Source: Akkermansia muciniphila
GTDB taxonomy: Bacteria; Verrucomicrobiota; Verrucomicrobiia; Verrucomicrobiales; Akkermansiaceae
Assembly (NCBI GenBank): GCA_945888515.1
Contig: CAMDAD010000012.1
Location: 1 to 64,000 of the forward strand
Length of the DNA: 64,000 nt
Reading direction: 5' to 3'
Under the pieces are notes generated by a model. The model did no database searches. It was not told the origin of the DNA and saw only the letters and a list, made by a program, of their open reading frames with translations. Numbering within the stretch: position 1 is the first letter of the stretch; every line of letters starts with the position of its first letter. This document shows, one piece after another, positions 53,441 to 63,042 of the stretch. A program made the position numbers and the translations under genes.

Positions 53441-55234
53441 TCATTGCGCTATCACGACGGGTGCATCGATCCATTTACCGTGTTCACGGATCAAATCGAT
53501 GAGTCGTTCCACAGCTTCTTCCTCAGGAATATTGAATTTCACCGCCTTCTTGCCGACGTATAGATTGATTTTATTGGGTGCGCCACCGACGTAACCGAAA
53601 TCAGCGTCTGCCATTTCACCAGGGCCGTTCACGATGCAGCCCATTACCGCGATGCGAACCCCTTTGAGGTGTCCGGTAGCCGCACGGATTTTTTGTGTGG
53701 TGGACTGCAAATTGAACAAAGTGCGACCACAACTCGGGCAAGCAACGTAGTCCGTCTTGAAAATCCTCACTCCCGCCGCCTGCAGTATGTTATAGGAAAG
53801 TCGGAAACTCTGCCCCGGAGCATTTTCTCCTTGGATCAATACGGCGTCTCCGATGCCATCGCAGAGCAGCGATCCGACATTGCGCGCCGCTACCAGCAGT
53901 GCCTCCTGAAAATCCACCTCACCCACTGCGGGCACTAATGTATCCTTGAGCAAAATGGGATGTCGCGAATCGATACGAGCCGCTAAGAGACGGAAGGCAT
54001 GAATGACTTCCATATCGATGCCGTCGGCGACTGTCACCAGCACAGGATCTGCAGCTGCTTGGAGAGACTCCACCGCTGCCGCATCGCGCGGATCGATCGC
54101 CCACACGCCGGATTTTTCCATGATGATCTCCGGCTTGAAATCCCCCAAGGCAGAAAACTTGTGCGCCACCGCATTCCACTTCTCCTGCGTGGTCACGACA
54201 CGCACAGTCTCGCCGCCGCCCACGGTCACCCCCATCACTTCAATTTTTGAGCTACTACGTTTATCGTAGCTAAACGGATCATACGATAGTTTTTCCGCGG
54301 CTTCTGTATGTCCTGCGGCAGCGCCGAAGCTCCCATCTAGGAATGGCTTGACCAAGGCGCGCGCGACTGGGATTTCATAAACGGCATCCTCCGTGAGTGA
54401 TACCCGCACGGTATCGCCGATACCATCCGCCAGCAGTGAACCCATGCCGATCGCGCTTTTGATGCGGCCATCCTCGCCATCTCCCGCCTCGGTCACGCCC
54501 AGGTGAATCGGGTAATTCCAATCGGAACCTTCTTTTTCCAAACGCGACACCAGCAATCGGTAGGCCTCGATCATCACCTTCGGGTTAGAGGCCTTCATCG
54601 AGAACACAAAATTATGGTAGTCCATCTCGCGAGCGATACGGGCAAACTCGAACGCGCTCTCCACCATACCCAACGGCGTATCGCCGTAGCGGTTCATGAT
54701 GCGATCAGACAAAGAGCCGTGATTCGTGCCGATGCGCATCGCTCGCTTTTTCTCCTTGCATAGATCGACCAAGGGCGCGAATTCCTCGCGAATACGCTGC
54801 AGTTCCTCTTCGTATTGCTCGTCCGTATATTCACGAATCTCGAATTTTTTCTTGTCGGCGTAGTTGCCAGGATTGACGCGGATTTTTTCCACCCACTTCG
54901 CCGCCTCAAACGCGGCATCGGGCTTGAAATGAATATCCGCCACCAGCGGCACGATGCAACCCGCCGCACGCACCTCACGCGCGATATTTTCCAAGTTCGC
55001 CGCATACACTTTAGTCTGCGCCGTGATTCGCACAATTTCACATCCTGCCTGCGCTAGTTGCAATACCTCGGAGACACAAGCGGGGGTGTCACGAGTGTCC
55101 GACGTAATCATCGACTGCACACGAATCGGATGACCTCCACCAATTCCCACATGTCCGACCATCACCTCGCGGCAGTCACGGCGTGCGTAATGAAGAAGAT
55201 CAGGGCAATAGCGCAGGAGCTCGGAGGTGTTCAT
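53441..55234 (-). CDS. ispG: 4-hydroxy-3-methylbut-2-en-1-yl diphosphate synthase, long form
   Basis: A 597-residue iron-sulfur enzyme of the MEP isoprenoid pathway (MEcPP to HMBPP). The start MNTSELLRYCPDLLHYARRD fits the family; an 80-residue in-frame extension upstream is spurious. It is the long, three-domain form seen in Chlamydiae, Bacteroidetes, Verrucomicrobia and plants, with an insert between the TIM barrel (GGHPIRVQSMITSDTRDT, ADIHFKPDAAFEA, GTNHGSLSDRIMNRYGDTP) and the Fe-S domain. The [4Fe-4S] cysteines are in ACPSCGRTLFNLQ and VMGCIVNGPGEM. It is divergent from the subtilase gene and tail-to-tail with the GT9 gene. Confidence 0.96.
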   Translation of the reverse strand: MNTSELLRYCPDLLHYARRDCREVMVGHVGIGGGHPIRVQSMITSDTRDTPACVSEVLQLAQAGCEIVRITAQTKVYAANLENIAREVRAAGCIVPLVADIHFKPDAAFEAAKWVEKIRVNPGNYADKKKFEIREYTDEQYEEELQRIREEFAPLVDLCKEKKRAMRIGTNHGSLSDRIMNRYGDTPLGMVESAFEFARIAREMDYHNFVFSMKASNPKVMIEAYRLLVSRLEKEGSDWNYPIHLGVTEAGDGEDGRIKSAIGMGSLLADGIGDTVRVSLTEDAVYEIPVARALVKPFLDGSFGAAAGHTEAAEKLSYDPFSYDKRSSSKIEVMGVTVGGGETVRVVTTQEKWNAVAHKFSALGDFKPEIIMEKSGVWAIDPRDAAAVESLQAAADPVLVTVADGIDMEVIHAFRLLAARIDSRHPILLKDTLVPAVGEVDFQEALLVAARNVGSLLCDGIGDAVLIQGENAPGQSFRLSYNILQAAGVRIFKTDYVACPSCGRTLFNLQSTTQKIRAATGHLKGVRIAVMGCIVNGPGEMADADFGYVGGAPNKINLYVGKKAVKFNIPEEEAVERLIDLIREHGKWIDAPVVIAQ

Positions 55235-55502
55235 TCGCAGAAAAACTAGCACACCCGCCCCCAACAGCGCAATCTTTTGACTTGGATATTTGCGCCAGAG
55301 GACCAAGAGAGGAGAGCGCCTGCGGGAGCCTTCGAGGAGGAGGAACCTCTTGCACTTCCCACAAAACGTTATCGTCCGATGGAGAGCCAATATACCGAAG
55401 AAATGACCACATACAGAGCAACCGCTGCTCACCACTCGCGATGCAAAAAATATTCTTGATTGGGAAAGATTCATGGTATCGTGCGCAAGAACCCAAGCGC
55501 AA

Positions 55503-57263
55503 ATGACCCATCAACCACTCCAACTAGCGAAATTCCCTCGATTCAGTTGTCTCGTGGGATGTAGTTACCTGTGCTTGTCACCCGCAAGTGCGATCGTGAG
55601 CAGTTATGGTGGCACTAACATTTTCAATGGAGTCTATATCAACGATGTCATAGGTGCGAATGCCTTTTACCAACAGGGATTCGGCGGTCAACGGGTAGTG
55701 ATTGCCAACATCGAGGCAGGAACGGTTTGGGGAGAACATGAATCCTTGCAAGGTCGGGTTACACGCACGTTGTCGGATCCCACGATTACCGGAACGCAAT
55801 TAGGCCAAGTCGATTGGCATGCTACGTTTGTAGGACATGCGCTGGCGGGCTCAGGAATGTTTACCTATCAGGATGGCATTGCGCCGCTATCGCAACTCTG
55901 GTCAGGCGCGATCGCCACCTCATGGTCGGGCGCACCATTAGAGGAATATGTTGGATCATTCAGCATCACTGATGCGAGCTTTCTCTATCCGTATCGCACA
56001 GCCTTGGTCACGGGAGTGAATGGAACACGAGCGGATGTCATCAATAGCAGTTGGGGGTTTGGTGATCCCACTGGCACGGCTGCGGAAACGATTGCGATCG
56101 ATGCGATGTTGCGGAGCAGCGGTGCGATTGGCGTTTTTTCTGCTGGAAATTCAGGGCCCTTGGGTAACACGGTGGGAGGACCCGGAAGCGGATACAACGG
56201 GATCACAGTCGGCGCGTTGACAAACACCGAACTGCGCCCGACCTACGATACGGTTGCCGATTTTTCGAGCCGCGGCTGGAGCGATGCCTACAACCCGCAA
56301 ACCAATGTGGTGGTGACCAATGCGCGTGCTACGATCGATATCGTAGCACCCGGCGACAACCTCACGATGGCGTTTTATGGAGGTGTGAGCGGAGGGCATG
56401 TCTCCGGATCAGACCCTACTGCGGGAAGTGGTGAATTTTATATCCCCAACATGGGGGGAACGAGTTTCTCGGCTCCGATCGTCGCAGGCGCTGCGGCATT
56501 GATGGTAGATGCAGGCAAAGCATACGGTATCGCGGAAATGACCCATCCCTTGGTGGTGAAAGCCGCACTCATGGCTGGGGCCACGCCTACGCAAGGATGG
56601 GATAATGGTCAACATTTCGATGGCGCTGTGATACGCACATCACAGGCGCTGGACTTGGCAGCGGGTGCAGGAGCTTTGAATCTGGAAAAGGCGCACTCGA
56701 TTTATGTGGGCAATTCGACTTTGGTCGCGGGGTTGGGTTATTTCACAGATGGATTAAACACCATGGGAGTCGCTGGCACGACAGGTGCCTCGAACCTCGC
56801 CGCGCGCGGATGGGACTTGGGAGCGATTCAAAATGGTGCGAATATTTACACTCTGGCAGGTGTGATGGCCGCAGGAAGCGAGTTTTCCGCCGTATTAACC
56901 TGGTATGCGGCACGTGGATTCGATGTTTCTCTTTCCAGTGTGCAGGACACAGCCTTGTCCAACTTATCGCTAGAATTGTGGTGCCTCGATCAGAACCTCG
57001 GGCAGCGTATGGTGGGACGCTCTGAGTCCCCTTGGGGCACAAACGAACATTTGCGATTCACGCTTGCTGAAACAGGGCAATACCAACTTCGCGTTTTGTG
57101 GGAAGGACAGAACTATCAAACGGCTTCCAATCCCGATTTACTGACCGAATATGGCCTGGCGTGGTCGGTCTCGGCCATACCCGAACCATCACTTGCCACG
57201 ATTTTCAGCGTGTCACTCATGATTTTTTTCATGAAGCGCAATCGTCGCAGCGGTTGTCCGTGA
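55503..57263 (+). CDS. Secreted subtilisin-like serine protease with PEP-CTERM sorting signal
   Basis: A 586-residue S8-family protease. It starts with a signal-like N-terminus (MTHQPLQLAKFPRFSCLVG, ending PASA). The catalytic Ser is S321 in GGTSFSAPIVAGAAAL, the His is H106 in VDWHATFVGHALAG, and N216 in SAGNSG supplies the oxyanion hole. At the Asp position the text is IANIEAG, so E71 stands where most family members have Asp. The C-terminal 200 residues are beta-rich. The protein ends with a PEP-CTERM tail: PEPSLATIFSVSLMIFFM then KRNRRSG, a membrane helix and basic end recognised by an exosortase/archaeosortase-like enzyme. It should be anchored or exported at the cell surface. It is an isolated gene. 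Confidence 0.85.
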   Translation: MTHQPLQLAKFPRFSCLVGCSYLCLSPASAIVSSYGGTNIFNGVYINDVIGANAFYQQGFGGQRVVIANIEAGTVWGEHESLQGRVTRTLSDPTITGTQLGQVDWHATFVGHALAGSGMFTYQDGIAPLSQLWSGAIATSWSGAPLEEYVGSFSITDASFLYPYRTALVTGVNGTRADVINSSWGFGDPTGTAAETIAIDAMLRSSGAIGVFSAGNSGPLGNTVGGPGSGYNGITVGALTNTELRPTYDTVADFSSRGWSDAYNPQTNVVVTNARATIDIVAPGDNLTMAFYGGVSGGHVSGSDPTAGSGEFYIPNMGGTSFSAPIVAGAAALMVDAGKAYGIAEMTHPLVVKAALMAGATPTQGWDNGQHFDGAVIRTSQALDLAAGAGALNLEKAHSIYVGNSTLVAGLGYFTDGLNTMGVAGTTGASNLAARGWDLGAIQNGANIYTLAGVMAAGSEFSAVLTWYAARGFDVSLSSVQDTALSNLSLELWCLDQNLGQRMVGRSESPWGTNEHLRFTLAETGQYQLRVLWEGQNYQTASNPDLLTEYGLAWSVSAIPEPSLATIFSVSLMIFFMKRNRRSGCP

Positions 57264-57390
57264 CGACTCTCTTCAGTCGATGAGCTTACTCGGCGAAATC
57301 GCGCCGAAACAGTTGCCTATTACGATGGCGAAGAGTCACAGGCAACATTTTCTCCTTTACCTCACCCGGCGGCATTTTACGCTGTAGCAC

Positions 57391-60063
57391 ATGACTCTCA
57401 AACCCGTATTCGCTCTATTATTGCTGCTCTCGGCGGTTGGTCGCTGCAATGATCCGATACCTGCCGCGCAAGAGCCTAAGATCGAATACATCCGCGTGAC
57501 TGAGGACGATGAGATCGCACGCCTGCAAACCTCTACCGCCACGCTGGAAAAAAACGGTGTGCGCGTCGATTTGATTGGTGCCATTCATATCGCGGATCGC
57601 GCCTACTATGAAACGCTCAACAAGACTTTTACGGAATACGACAGCTTGCTCTTTGAAATGGTTGGGGGAGATAAAATCGCTGCGAGTGAAAAACCCATAG
57701 AGAGCGAGACGGAGGAGGAAAAAAACTCACTCTCGGGACTGCGTGATGTCTACGCCATGGTGGCGAAATTTCTCGGTCTTAGTGGCCAAGCGGAAGTCAT
57801 CAACTACCAAGCGACAAACTTTGTCCATGCTGATCTGAGTATGGCGGAATTCACCGAAAAACAAAAACAACGCAAGGAGTCTTTGCTGGGATTAGCGCTC
57901 AAAGCGGGAACCGAACCAGCAAGCGCCAAGGTAAAGCAACCCGACGCGACGCGTCTGATGGCCGCGATGCTCATGGGCAATAGCAACATGATGAAGATGG
58001 AGTTGATCCACACGCTGGGCCAAGGAGACGATCAAATCTCGATGTTCGCGGGAGAGACAGTGATCGTCACCGACCGCAATGCGAAGTGCCTCGAAGTGCT
58101 GGATTCAGAGATCGCGAAAGGCAGAAAAAAACTCGGTGTGTTTTACGGTTCAGCTCATTTTCCCGACATGGAAAAAACACTGCTCAGCCGTGGTTGGCAG
58201 CGCACTGGCGAGGTCTGGCTGACGGCGTGGGAAGTACCGAAAATCGCTAAAAAGGATCCGCTATTTCCTTTTGGAAAAAAGTTCGCCAACCTCGATGCCC
58301 CCGCCACTGGCGAGTGGTGGAAACGCCCGAAAGCCAAGGGCAAGCAGGCTTGGTGGAATGAAGTGATTCTCGATGTGCCACGTGATCAAACTGTGGCGTT
58401 CGCCCTTTATACCATCGATCGCGGCACACTCAAAATGACTGGTCAGCTAGTACCATTGCTGCCAGAAGAATCACGTGAGGCAAGACTGGAAATTCAGCAA
58501 GCCGACGGCACATGGAAAGAAATCGCACGCAGCAAGGTCATAGAGCCAGGGTGGTCCGCCCACTTCCGTGTGGAGTCGTGGCACTCCACCAAGACCGTGG
58601 CCTATCGTGTGCGCCATGGCGAAAAATCGATGTTCGAGGGAAGCATCCGCAAGGACCCTGTCGATAAGTCTACCATCGTAGTCGCCTCGCTATCCTGCAA
58701 CTCGAATCAAAACCGCGGCGCACGCTCCGATATGATCGCAAACCTGCGCCAGCAAGATCCCGATCTGCTGTTTTTCGCAGGGGATCAAAGTTACGATCAC
58801 GAACAACACACCGCCGCCTGGTTGCTGTGGGGCAAGCAGTTCCGCGAGATCATCAAGGATAGACCTACCGTCACGATTCCCGATGATCACGACATCGGCC
58901 AAGGGAATTTCTGGGGCCAGGGCGGCATCGTCGCCAAAGCAGCCGCTGGGCACGATGGCGGGTATTTTTTTCCAGCTTCGTATGTGAAAATGGTCGAGCG
59001 GTGTCAAACCTGGCACTTGCCTGATGCCTACGATCCCACTCCCATCGCGCAGGGAATCGGCGTGTATTACACCAACCTGCGCGTGGGTGGCATCGACTTC
59101 GCGATCATCGAGGACCGCAAATTCAAGAGCGGCCCCTCAGGCAAGATCCCACAAATGGGACCACGTCCCGATCACATCAACGATCCATCCTACGATCGTA
59201 AGTCCGTCGATCTGCCGGGCCTCGAACTGTTAGGAAAACGCCAAATCGATTTCCTGCGTCAATGGAGCAGTGACTGGCGAGGCGCACAAATGAAGTGCGT
59301 GCTCTCGCAAACAGCGTTCTGCGGTGCGGTGCATTTGCACGGCAGCAAAAACAACCGACTACTGGCGGATCTCGATAGCAATGCCTGGCCTCAGAACGGA
59401 CGCAATGCCGCGCTGGAAGAACTGAGACGCTGCCGCGCGGTTCACCTGTGCGGAGATCAACACCTCTCCGTAGTGGTGCAGCATGGTATCCAATCACATC
59501 GGGATGGTCCGTATGGTTTTACGAGTCCTGCGATTTACAATAACTACTACGGTCGTTGGTGGAGTCCACTCCCAGAGGTGGCGGGAGCCAATGCGCCGCA
59601 GGGCAATCCTCTTCCCTGGGTCGGCGATTATACAGACGGGCTCGGCAATCCCATCACCATGCACGCCTACGCCAATCCAAGCACGCACGGCGGAGCCACG
59701 GGACAGGATAACCAGCGCGCCGATGGTTACGGGCTCGTGCATTTTGACAAAAAAGCCAGCACCATCACCTTCGAAGCCTGGCCCTATGAGGGTCGTATCA
59801 GCGAGGGCCTAAAACCCTACGCTGGTTGGCCGATCACGATCAGCATGACAGACAATGACGGCCGCAAACCCGTAAAACAACTTCCCGTGCCGCAGGCCAT
59901 ACGCGACATGAAAGAACCCGTGATATCCCTTGTCGATGAAACCACGGGCATTCCAGTCTATACCCAACGTTTTCTCAAAGTCCCCGAAACTTTACCCATC
60001 TATCGAGAAGGAACATACTCCCTTCGCTTCGGCAAAGATCAGGCGACAACAAAGGCGCCATGA
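57391..60063 (+). CDS. TraB/TIKI-like domain fused to PhoD-like metallophosphatase
   Basis: An 890-residue secreted or periplasmic protein joining two enzyme domains. After a signal peptide (MTLKPVFALLLLLSAVG) residues 35 to about 285 resemble the TraB/PrgY/TIKI (GumN) family: GAIH (63-66), E89 in LLFEMVGG and a second GxxH, GSAH (253-256), the His/Glu set proposed to bind metal. Residues 308 to 425 form an Ig-like lead-in typical of the PhoD group (EVILDVPRDQTVAFALYTID). From about 428 the metallophosphatase domain shows SLSCNSNQNRG, FFAGDQSYDHEQH (D465), IPDDHDIGQGN (498-501) and CGDQH (D689, H691). The two halves are usually separate proteins, to my knowledge. A decayed IS element starts within its last codons. 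Confidence 0.82.
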   Translation: MTLKPVFALLLLLSAVGRCNDPIPAAQEPKIEYIRVTEDDEIARLQTSTATLEKNGVRVDLIGAIHIADRAYYETLNKTFTEYDSLLFEMVGGDKIAASEKPIESETEEEKNSLSGLRDVYAMVAKFLGLSGQAEVINYQATNFVHADLSMAEFTEKQKQRKESLLGLALKAGTEPASAKVKQPDATRLMAAMLMGNSNMMKMELIHTLGQGDDQISMFAGETVIVTDRNAKCLEVLDSEIAKGRKKLGVFYGSAHFPDMEKTLLSRGWQRTGEVWLTAWEVPKIAKKDPLFPFGKKFANLDAPATGEWWKRPKAKGKQAWWNEVILDVPRDQTVAFALYTIDRGTLKMTGQLVPLLPEESREARLEIQQADGTWKEIARSKVIEPGWSAHFRVESWHSTKTVAYRVRHGEKSMFEGSIRKDPVDKSTIVVASLSCNSNQNRGARSDMIANLRQQDPDLLFFAGDQSYDHEQHTAAWLLWGKQFREIIKDRPTVTIPDDHDIGQGNFWGQGGIVAKAAAGHDGGYFFPASYVKMVERCQTWHLPDAYDPTPIAQGIGVYYTNLRVGGIDFAIIEDRKFKSGPSGKIPQMGPRPDHINDPSYDRKSVDLPGLELLGKRQIDFLRQWSSDWRGAQMKCVLSQTAFCGAVHLHGSKNNRLLADLDSNAWPQNGRNAALEELRRCRAVHLCGDQHLSVVVQHGIQSHRDGPYGFTSPAIYNNYYGRWWSPLPEVAGANAPQGNPLPWVGDYTDGLGNPITMHAYANPSTHGGATGQDNQRADGYGLVHFDKKASTITFEAWPYEGRISEGLKPYAGWPITISMTDNDGRKPVKQLPVPQAIRDMKEPVISLVDETTGIPVYTQRFLKVPETLPIYREGTYSLRFGKDQATTKAP

Positions 60064-60598
60064 TTTGTGGCAGCGAGGGTTTCGATGATTTCGCGCGCTT
60101 TGCCAAAGCCCGTGAGTCCTGACTGCGCAAACGTCTCAAGTTGCCGCGAGAACTACCCCGCAGCGGACCACACCAAGCAGCAACGCGAAACTCTCCGTAC
60201 AGTAGTCGTCAGCAACCGAGGCCACCGACAGTTTGTGGTGGAGCGACAAATTGGAGCGTCAAGATTGGTCTGGTCTGCGCTCGGTAGTCTCCGTCGAGTC
60301 TCACCGCGAGCAGGTTGGCAGCGGGGAAAAGAGCGTGCAATAGCGCTACTGCCTCACCAGCCACGAACCTAACGTATCGCGGCTTGTGCAACTGATCCGC
60401 CAACATTGGTCGATTGAGAACCATTACCGTGCTCACAAAGACAACGCGCCACAGAATCTGGCGATGCCACGCGTGGTCTACCTCTCACTACTCAAGCAGG
60501 ATACCACCCTCAAAGATTCACTGTGAAGAAAACGCTATAAGCCCGCACTCGACGAAAAGGTCTTGGAAGCCACTCTGTTTACCATGAACTCAAAGTGA
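60060..60598 (+). pseudogene. ISAs1-family transposase remnant
   Basis: The gene-free stretch 60064-60672 holds a decayed DDE transposase. From the ATG at 60060 one frame reads MICGSEGFDDFARFAKARES, an in-frame TGA, LRKRLKLPRELP, like the N-terminal VICGAEGWxDIEEFGxAR region of ISAs1 elements. After a large internal deletion and a frame change another frame reads DKLERQDWSGLRSVVSVESH, a TAG, then RLVQLIRQHWSIEN, HYRAHKDNAPQNLAMPRVVY, LSLLKQDTTLKDSL, a TGA and RKRYKPALDEKVLEATLF. The HWxIEN and APxNLA motifs are diagnostic; the LHWVLDVxFxED part between them is lost. Only about half the normal length remains. No terminal repeats were found. Confidence 0.75.
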
Positions 60599-60637
60599 GG
60601 GAGCCCCGTTTCTGTCAGCGACCATGTGAATCGCTAC

Positions 60638-60666
60638 TTCACAGGCACGGAACTTGCTGCTAAACA
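60638..60666 (+). promoter_or_regulatory. Predicted promoter of CNT transporter, leaderless
   Basis: TTCACA (60638-60643), 17 bases, TAAACA (60661-60666), six bases to the ATG at 60673. It lies just after the ISAs1 remnant. Confidence 0.45.
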
Positions 60667-60672
60667 TCGCAC

Positions 60673-61884
60673 ATGGTTGGGTTGATTGGCATTCTTACGT
60701 TTCTGGGCATTGCCTGGCTGTGCTGTGATCAAAAGAAAGCGATTCGCTGGAAAACGATTGCGATTGCACTGGGATTGCAGGTAAGCATTGGTGCACTGGT
60801 GTTTGGTTATCCGCGTGGGAGAGCAGCGCTTCAATGGGCCAGCGATCGTGTCACCGATGCCATTGGCGCGGGAAAATCAGGCGTCGATTTTTTATTCGGA
60901 CCACTCACACAAAAAGACAACTCCGTCGGTTTCATCTTCGCCCTCCAAGTATTGCCGATGATCATTTTTTTCACCTCGCTGATCGCAGTGCTTTATCACA
61001 TGGGCGTGATGCAGTGGGTCATCCGCTTGATCGGCGGTGGTCTGCGTTATTTGTTAGGCACTAGTAGGGCGGAATCGCTCTCCGCGGCAGCGAATATTTT
61101 TGTCGGTCAAACCGAGGCGCCTCTTGTCGTCAGACCCTACATAACGCGCATGACTTCCTCGGAACTTTTCGCGGTGATGGTCGGCGGACTAGCCAGTGTG
61201 GCGGGATCTGTACTGGCAGGTTATGCGGCCATGGGTATCGAGATGAAATACCTGCTAGCCGCCTCATTCATGGCCGCTCCCGGCGGCTTGCTGTTTGCCA
61301 AATTAATCAAACCTGAAACGGAAAAACCGCAGGAAAACTTACTCGCGTTTAGCGAGGACGAAGATCACCCTGCCAATCTACTCGATGCCGCCGCACTGGG
61401 TGCCGCAACAGGTCTCAAACTCGCGCTTAACGTCGGCGCGATGCTGCTGGCCTTCATCGGCCTGATCACCCTGATCAACATGTTGTTAGGGTCTCTCGGA
61501 GGATTGTTTCAGTATCCGAAACTGAGTTTGCAGTCGATGCTCGGTTGGTTCTTCGCACCCGTGGCTTGGCTGACTGGCATCGCCCCCGATGAAATGATGA
61601 AAGGGGGCAGTCTGATCGGACAGAAATTGATACTCAATGAATTTGTGGCATTTAGCGAGCTCGCGAAGTGGCAGAACGTTGTCAGCGAAAAAACACGATC
61701 GATTTGTTCGGTAGCACTGTGTGGGTTTGCGAATCTCTCTTCCATTGCGATCCTGCTCGGCGGCCTTGGCAGCATGGCACCAACCCGCCGCGCGGAAATC
61801 GCCCGCCTTGGTCTGCGCGCGGTACTGGCAGGCACGCTCTCCAATCTCACCAGCGCGGCGATTGTCGGATTGTTTCTCCGCTAG
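60673..61884 (+). CDS. Concentrative nucleoside transporter (CNT/NupC family)
   Basis: A 403-residue inner-membrane cation-coupled importer of nucleosides. Family motifs are [20 protein letters not shown] (in part [15 protein letters not shown]), [14 protein letters not shown], the nucleoside- and cation-binding stretch, [20 protein letters not shown] and [10 protein letters not shown], with a late [11 protein letters not shown]. About ten helices are expected. Length is normal. Its promoter lies at the edge of the ISAs1 remnant, so it may have escaped or gained regulation from that insertion. deoB, elsewhere in the window, would act on the imported nucleosides after phosphorolysis. Confidence 0.92.
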   Translation: MVGLIGILTFLGIAWLCCDQKKAIRWKTIAIALGLQVSIGALVFGYPRGRAALQWASDRVTDAIGAGKSGVDFLFGPLTQKDNSVGFIFALQVLPMIIFFTSLIAVLYHMGVMQWVIRLIGGGLRYLLGTSRAESLSAAANIFVGQTEAPLVVRPYITRMTSSELFAVMVGGLASVAGSVLAGYAAMGIEMKYLLAASFMAAPGGLLFAKLIKPETEKPQENLLAFSEDEDHPANLLDAAALGAATGLKLALNVGAMLLAFIGLITLINMLLGSLGGLFQYPKLSLQSMLGWFFAPVAWLTGIAPDEMMKGGSLIGQKLILNEFVAFSELAKWQNVVSEKTRSICSVALCGFANLSSIAILLGGLGSMAPTRRAEIARLGLRAVLAGTLSNLTSAAIVGLFLR

Positions 61885-61900
61885 TCTTGATGCACTAGCG

Positions 61901-62419
61901 TCATCCCTGATCCAACCATTTCATCACCGCCTTCTCCGCCTGCTCTAATCTCGTAGCGCCTTGACCGGAAATGACATGATAATCCCTACCCGTGGCTTGG
62001 ACGGTCGCAAGATGTTTTTGATACAATTCTTCCCTTCCCTCGCGCGCCTCGCGCAGCGGATCGAATTCCCAAGGCAAATCGGGCAGGCAAATCAGATAGA
62101 CATGATCGCACTCGGCAACTGCCGCCTCACTAAGCCAAGACTCACAACGCCCAAATGCCACATCACACCAGATGAGGAAATTTTGCAGATCGGTATCGTA
62201 GATAGCGATCGGAGCTGTCGCAGCTACTTTATCCTGTTGATAGGCCAGATGCCCTCGAGCGATCTCATGTACGATAGTCTCGTCATAGTGCGGACCGTGT
62301 TTTTCCAGATAAATGCGCGCATATTCAAGTGCATACGGCAAGCGAAAGCGCGCCGCCAAGTCTCTCGTTAGCGTCGTCTTCCCAGAAGACTCCGGACCAG
62401 TGAGCACAATTCTTTTCAT
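61901..62419 (-). CDS. NadR-like P-loop kinase (probable ribosylnicotinamide kinase)
   Basis: A 172-residue P-loop ATPase with RIVLTGPESSGKTTLTRDLA as Walker A and a middle IYDTDLQNFLIWCDVAFGRC, followed by YLICLPDLPWEFDPLREARE. This is the kinase part of NadR, without the nucleotidyltransferase or repressor domains, and should phosphorylate nicotinamide riboside to NMN. The gene overlaps the pnuC-like gene by four bases, and in most bacteria this pairing means uptake is driven by trapping the nucleoside as phosphate. A thiamine-kinase role is an alternative, since some PnuC relatives carry thiamine. Confidence 0.85.
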   Translation of the reverse strand: MKRIVLTGPESSGKTTLTRDLAARFRLPYALEYARIYLEKHGPHYDETIVHEIARGHLAYQQDKVAATAPIAIYDTDLQNFLIWCDVAFGRCESWLSEAAVAECDHVYLICLPDLPWEFDPLREAREGREELYQKHLATVQATGRDYHVISGQGATRLEQAEKAVMKWLDQG

Positions 62420-63030
62420 GCCATTACCTCCTTCTCAGCGCGATGCCATGACCACCAACCGTAGAAGCCTAAGATCAGGAAAAATCCATACTGCACCGCA
62501 TAAATCACGGAGCCTTGTAGAAGATAAATCTGAATACCTAACACATTCACGATCGCCCAGCAGACCCAATTTTCCATGCGCTTTTTCGCCTGGAGTAATT
62601 GCGCGAAGTAGCTCAACACCGTAGTGGTCGCATCGCGCCAAAGCAAAGCTGGCGATGTCATCCAAGTCAGATGTTGCGAAAAAAACTTTACACCATTTCC
62701 CCATAACAGCACGGCTAGGACCAATCCAAAAAGTAGAATCACCTGCTGGCGTCGTGCTAACCAGGTCGGACGGAACATTTCCTCCACAGAACCATGCTGA
62801 AGCCATACCATCCAACAATACATTTGTAACGGAATATACGATACATAAAGAATCCCATCGGATACTAAGTGAAAACGATTAAACGCCAGCCACGCCGAAA
62901 TCATGGCCCACAGGATTCCCAACGGCCAACCGAGAATGTTTTGTCGCGCGATCAGCACTACACTCGACACCGCCAATCCCGTGCCGAGATATTCGGGTGC
63001 CTGACCGGCGAGAAATTCCTGCAGATCCAT
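62416..63030 (-). CDS. pnuC: PnuC-family vitamin transporter (nicotinamide riboside or thiamine)
   Basis: A 204-residue inner-membrane carrier with about seven helices. Conserved text: NILGWPLGILWAMISAWLAF, LVSDGILYVSYIPLQMYCWM (in part SDGILYVSYIPLQMYCWMVW), KKRMENWVCWAIVNVLGIQI and GSVIYAVQYGFFLILGFYGW then WWSWHR, the PnuC aromatic pattern. It catalyses facilitated diffusion, with trapping by the overlapping NadR-like kinase. It lies 12 bases downstream of the TonB receptor gene, so receptor, carrier and kinase make one operon. Substrate by context is nicotinamide riboside, less likely thiamine. Confidence 0.9.
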   Translation of the reverse strand: MDLQEFLAGQAPEYLGTGLAVSSVVLIARQNILGWPLGILWAMISAWLAFNRFHLVSDGILYVSYIPLQMYCWMVWLQHGSVEEMFRPTWLARRQQVILLFGLVLAVLLWGNGVKFFSQHLTWMTSPALLWRDATTTVLSYFAQLLQAKKRMENWVCWAIVNVLGIQIYLLQGSVIYAVQYGFFLILGFYGWWSWHRAEKEVMA

Positions 63031-63042
63031 GAATTTGATGCG

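Noticed and set aside
55235-55474. An 80-residue upstream extension of IspG.
   Set aside because: IspG homologues begin at MNTSELL; the extension is Cys/Arg-rich and covers the divergent promoter region.
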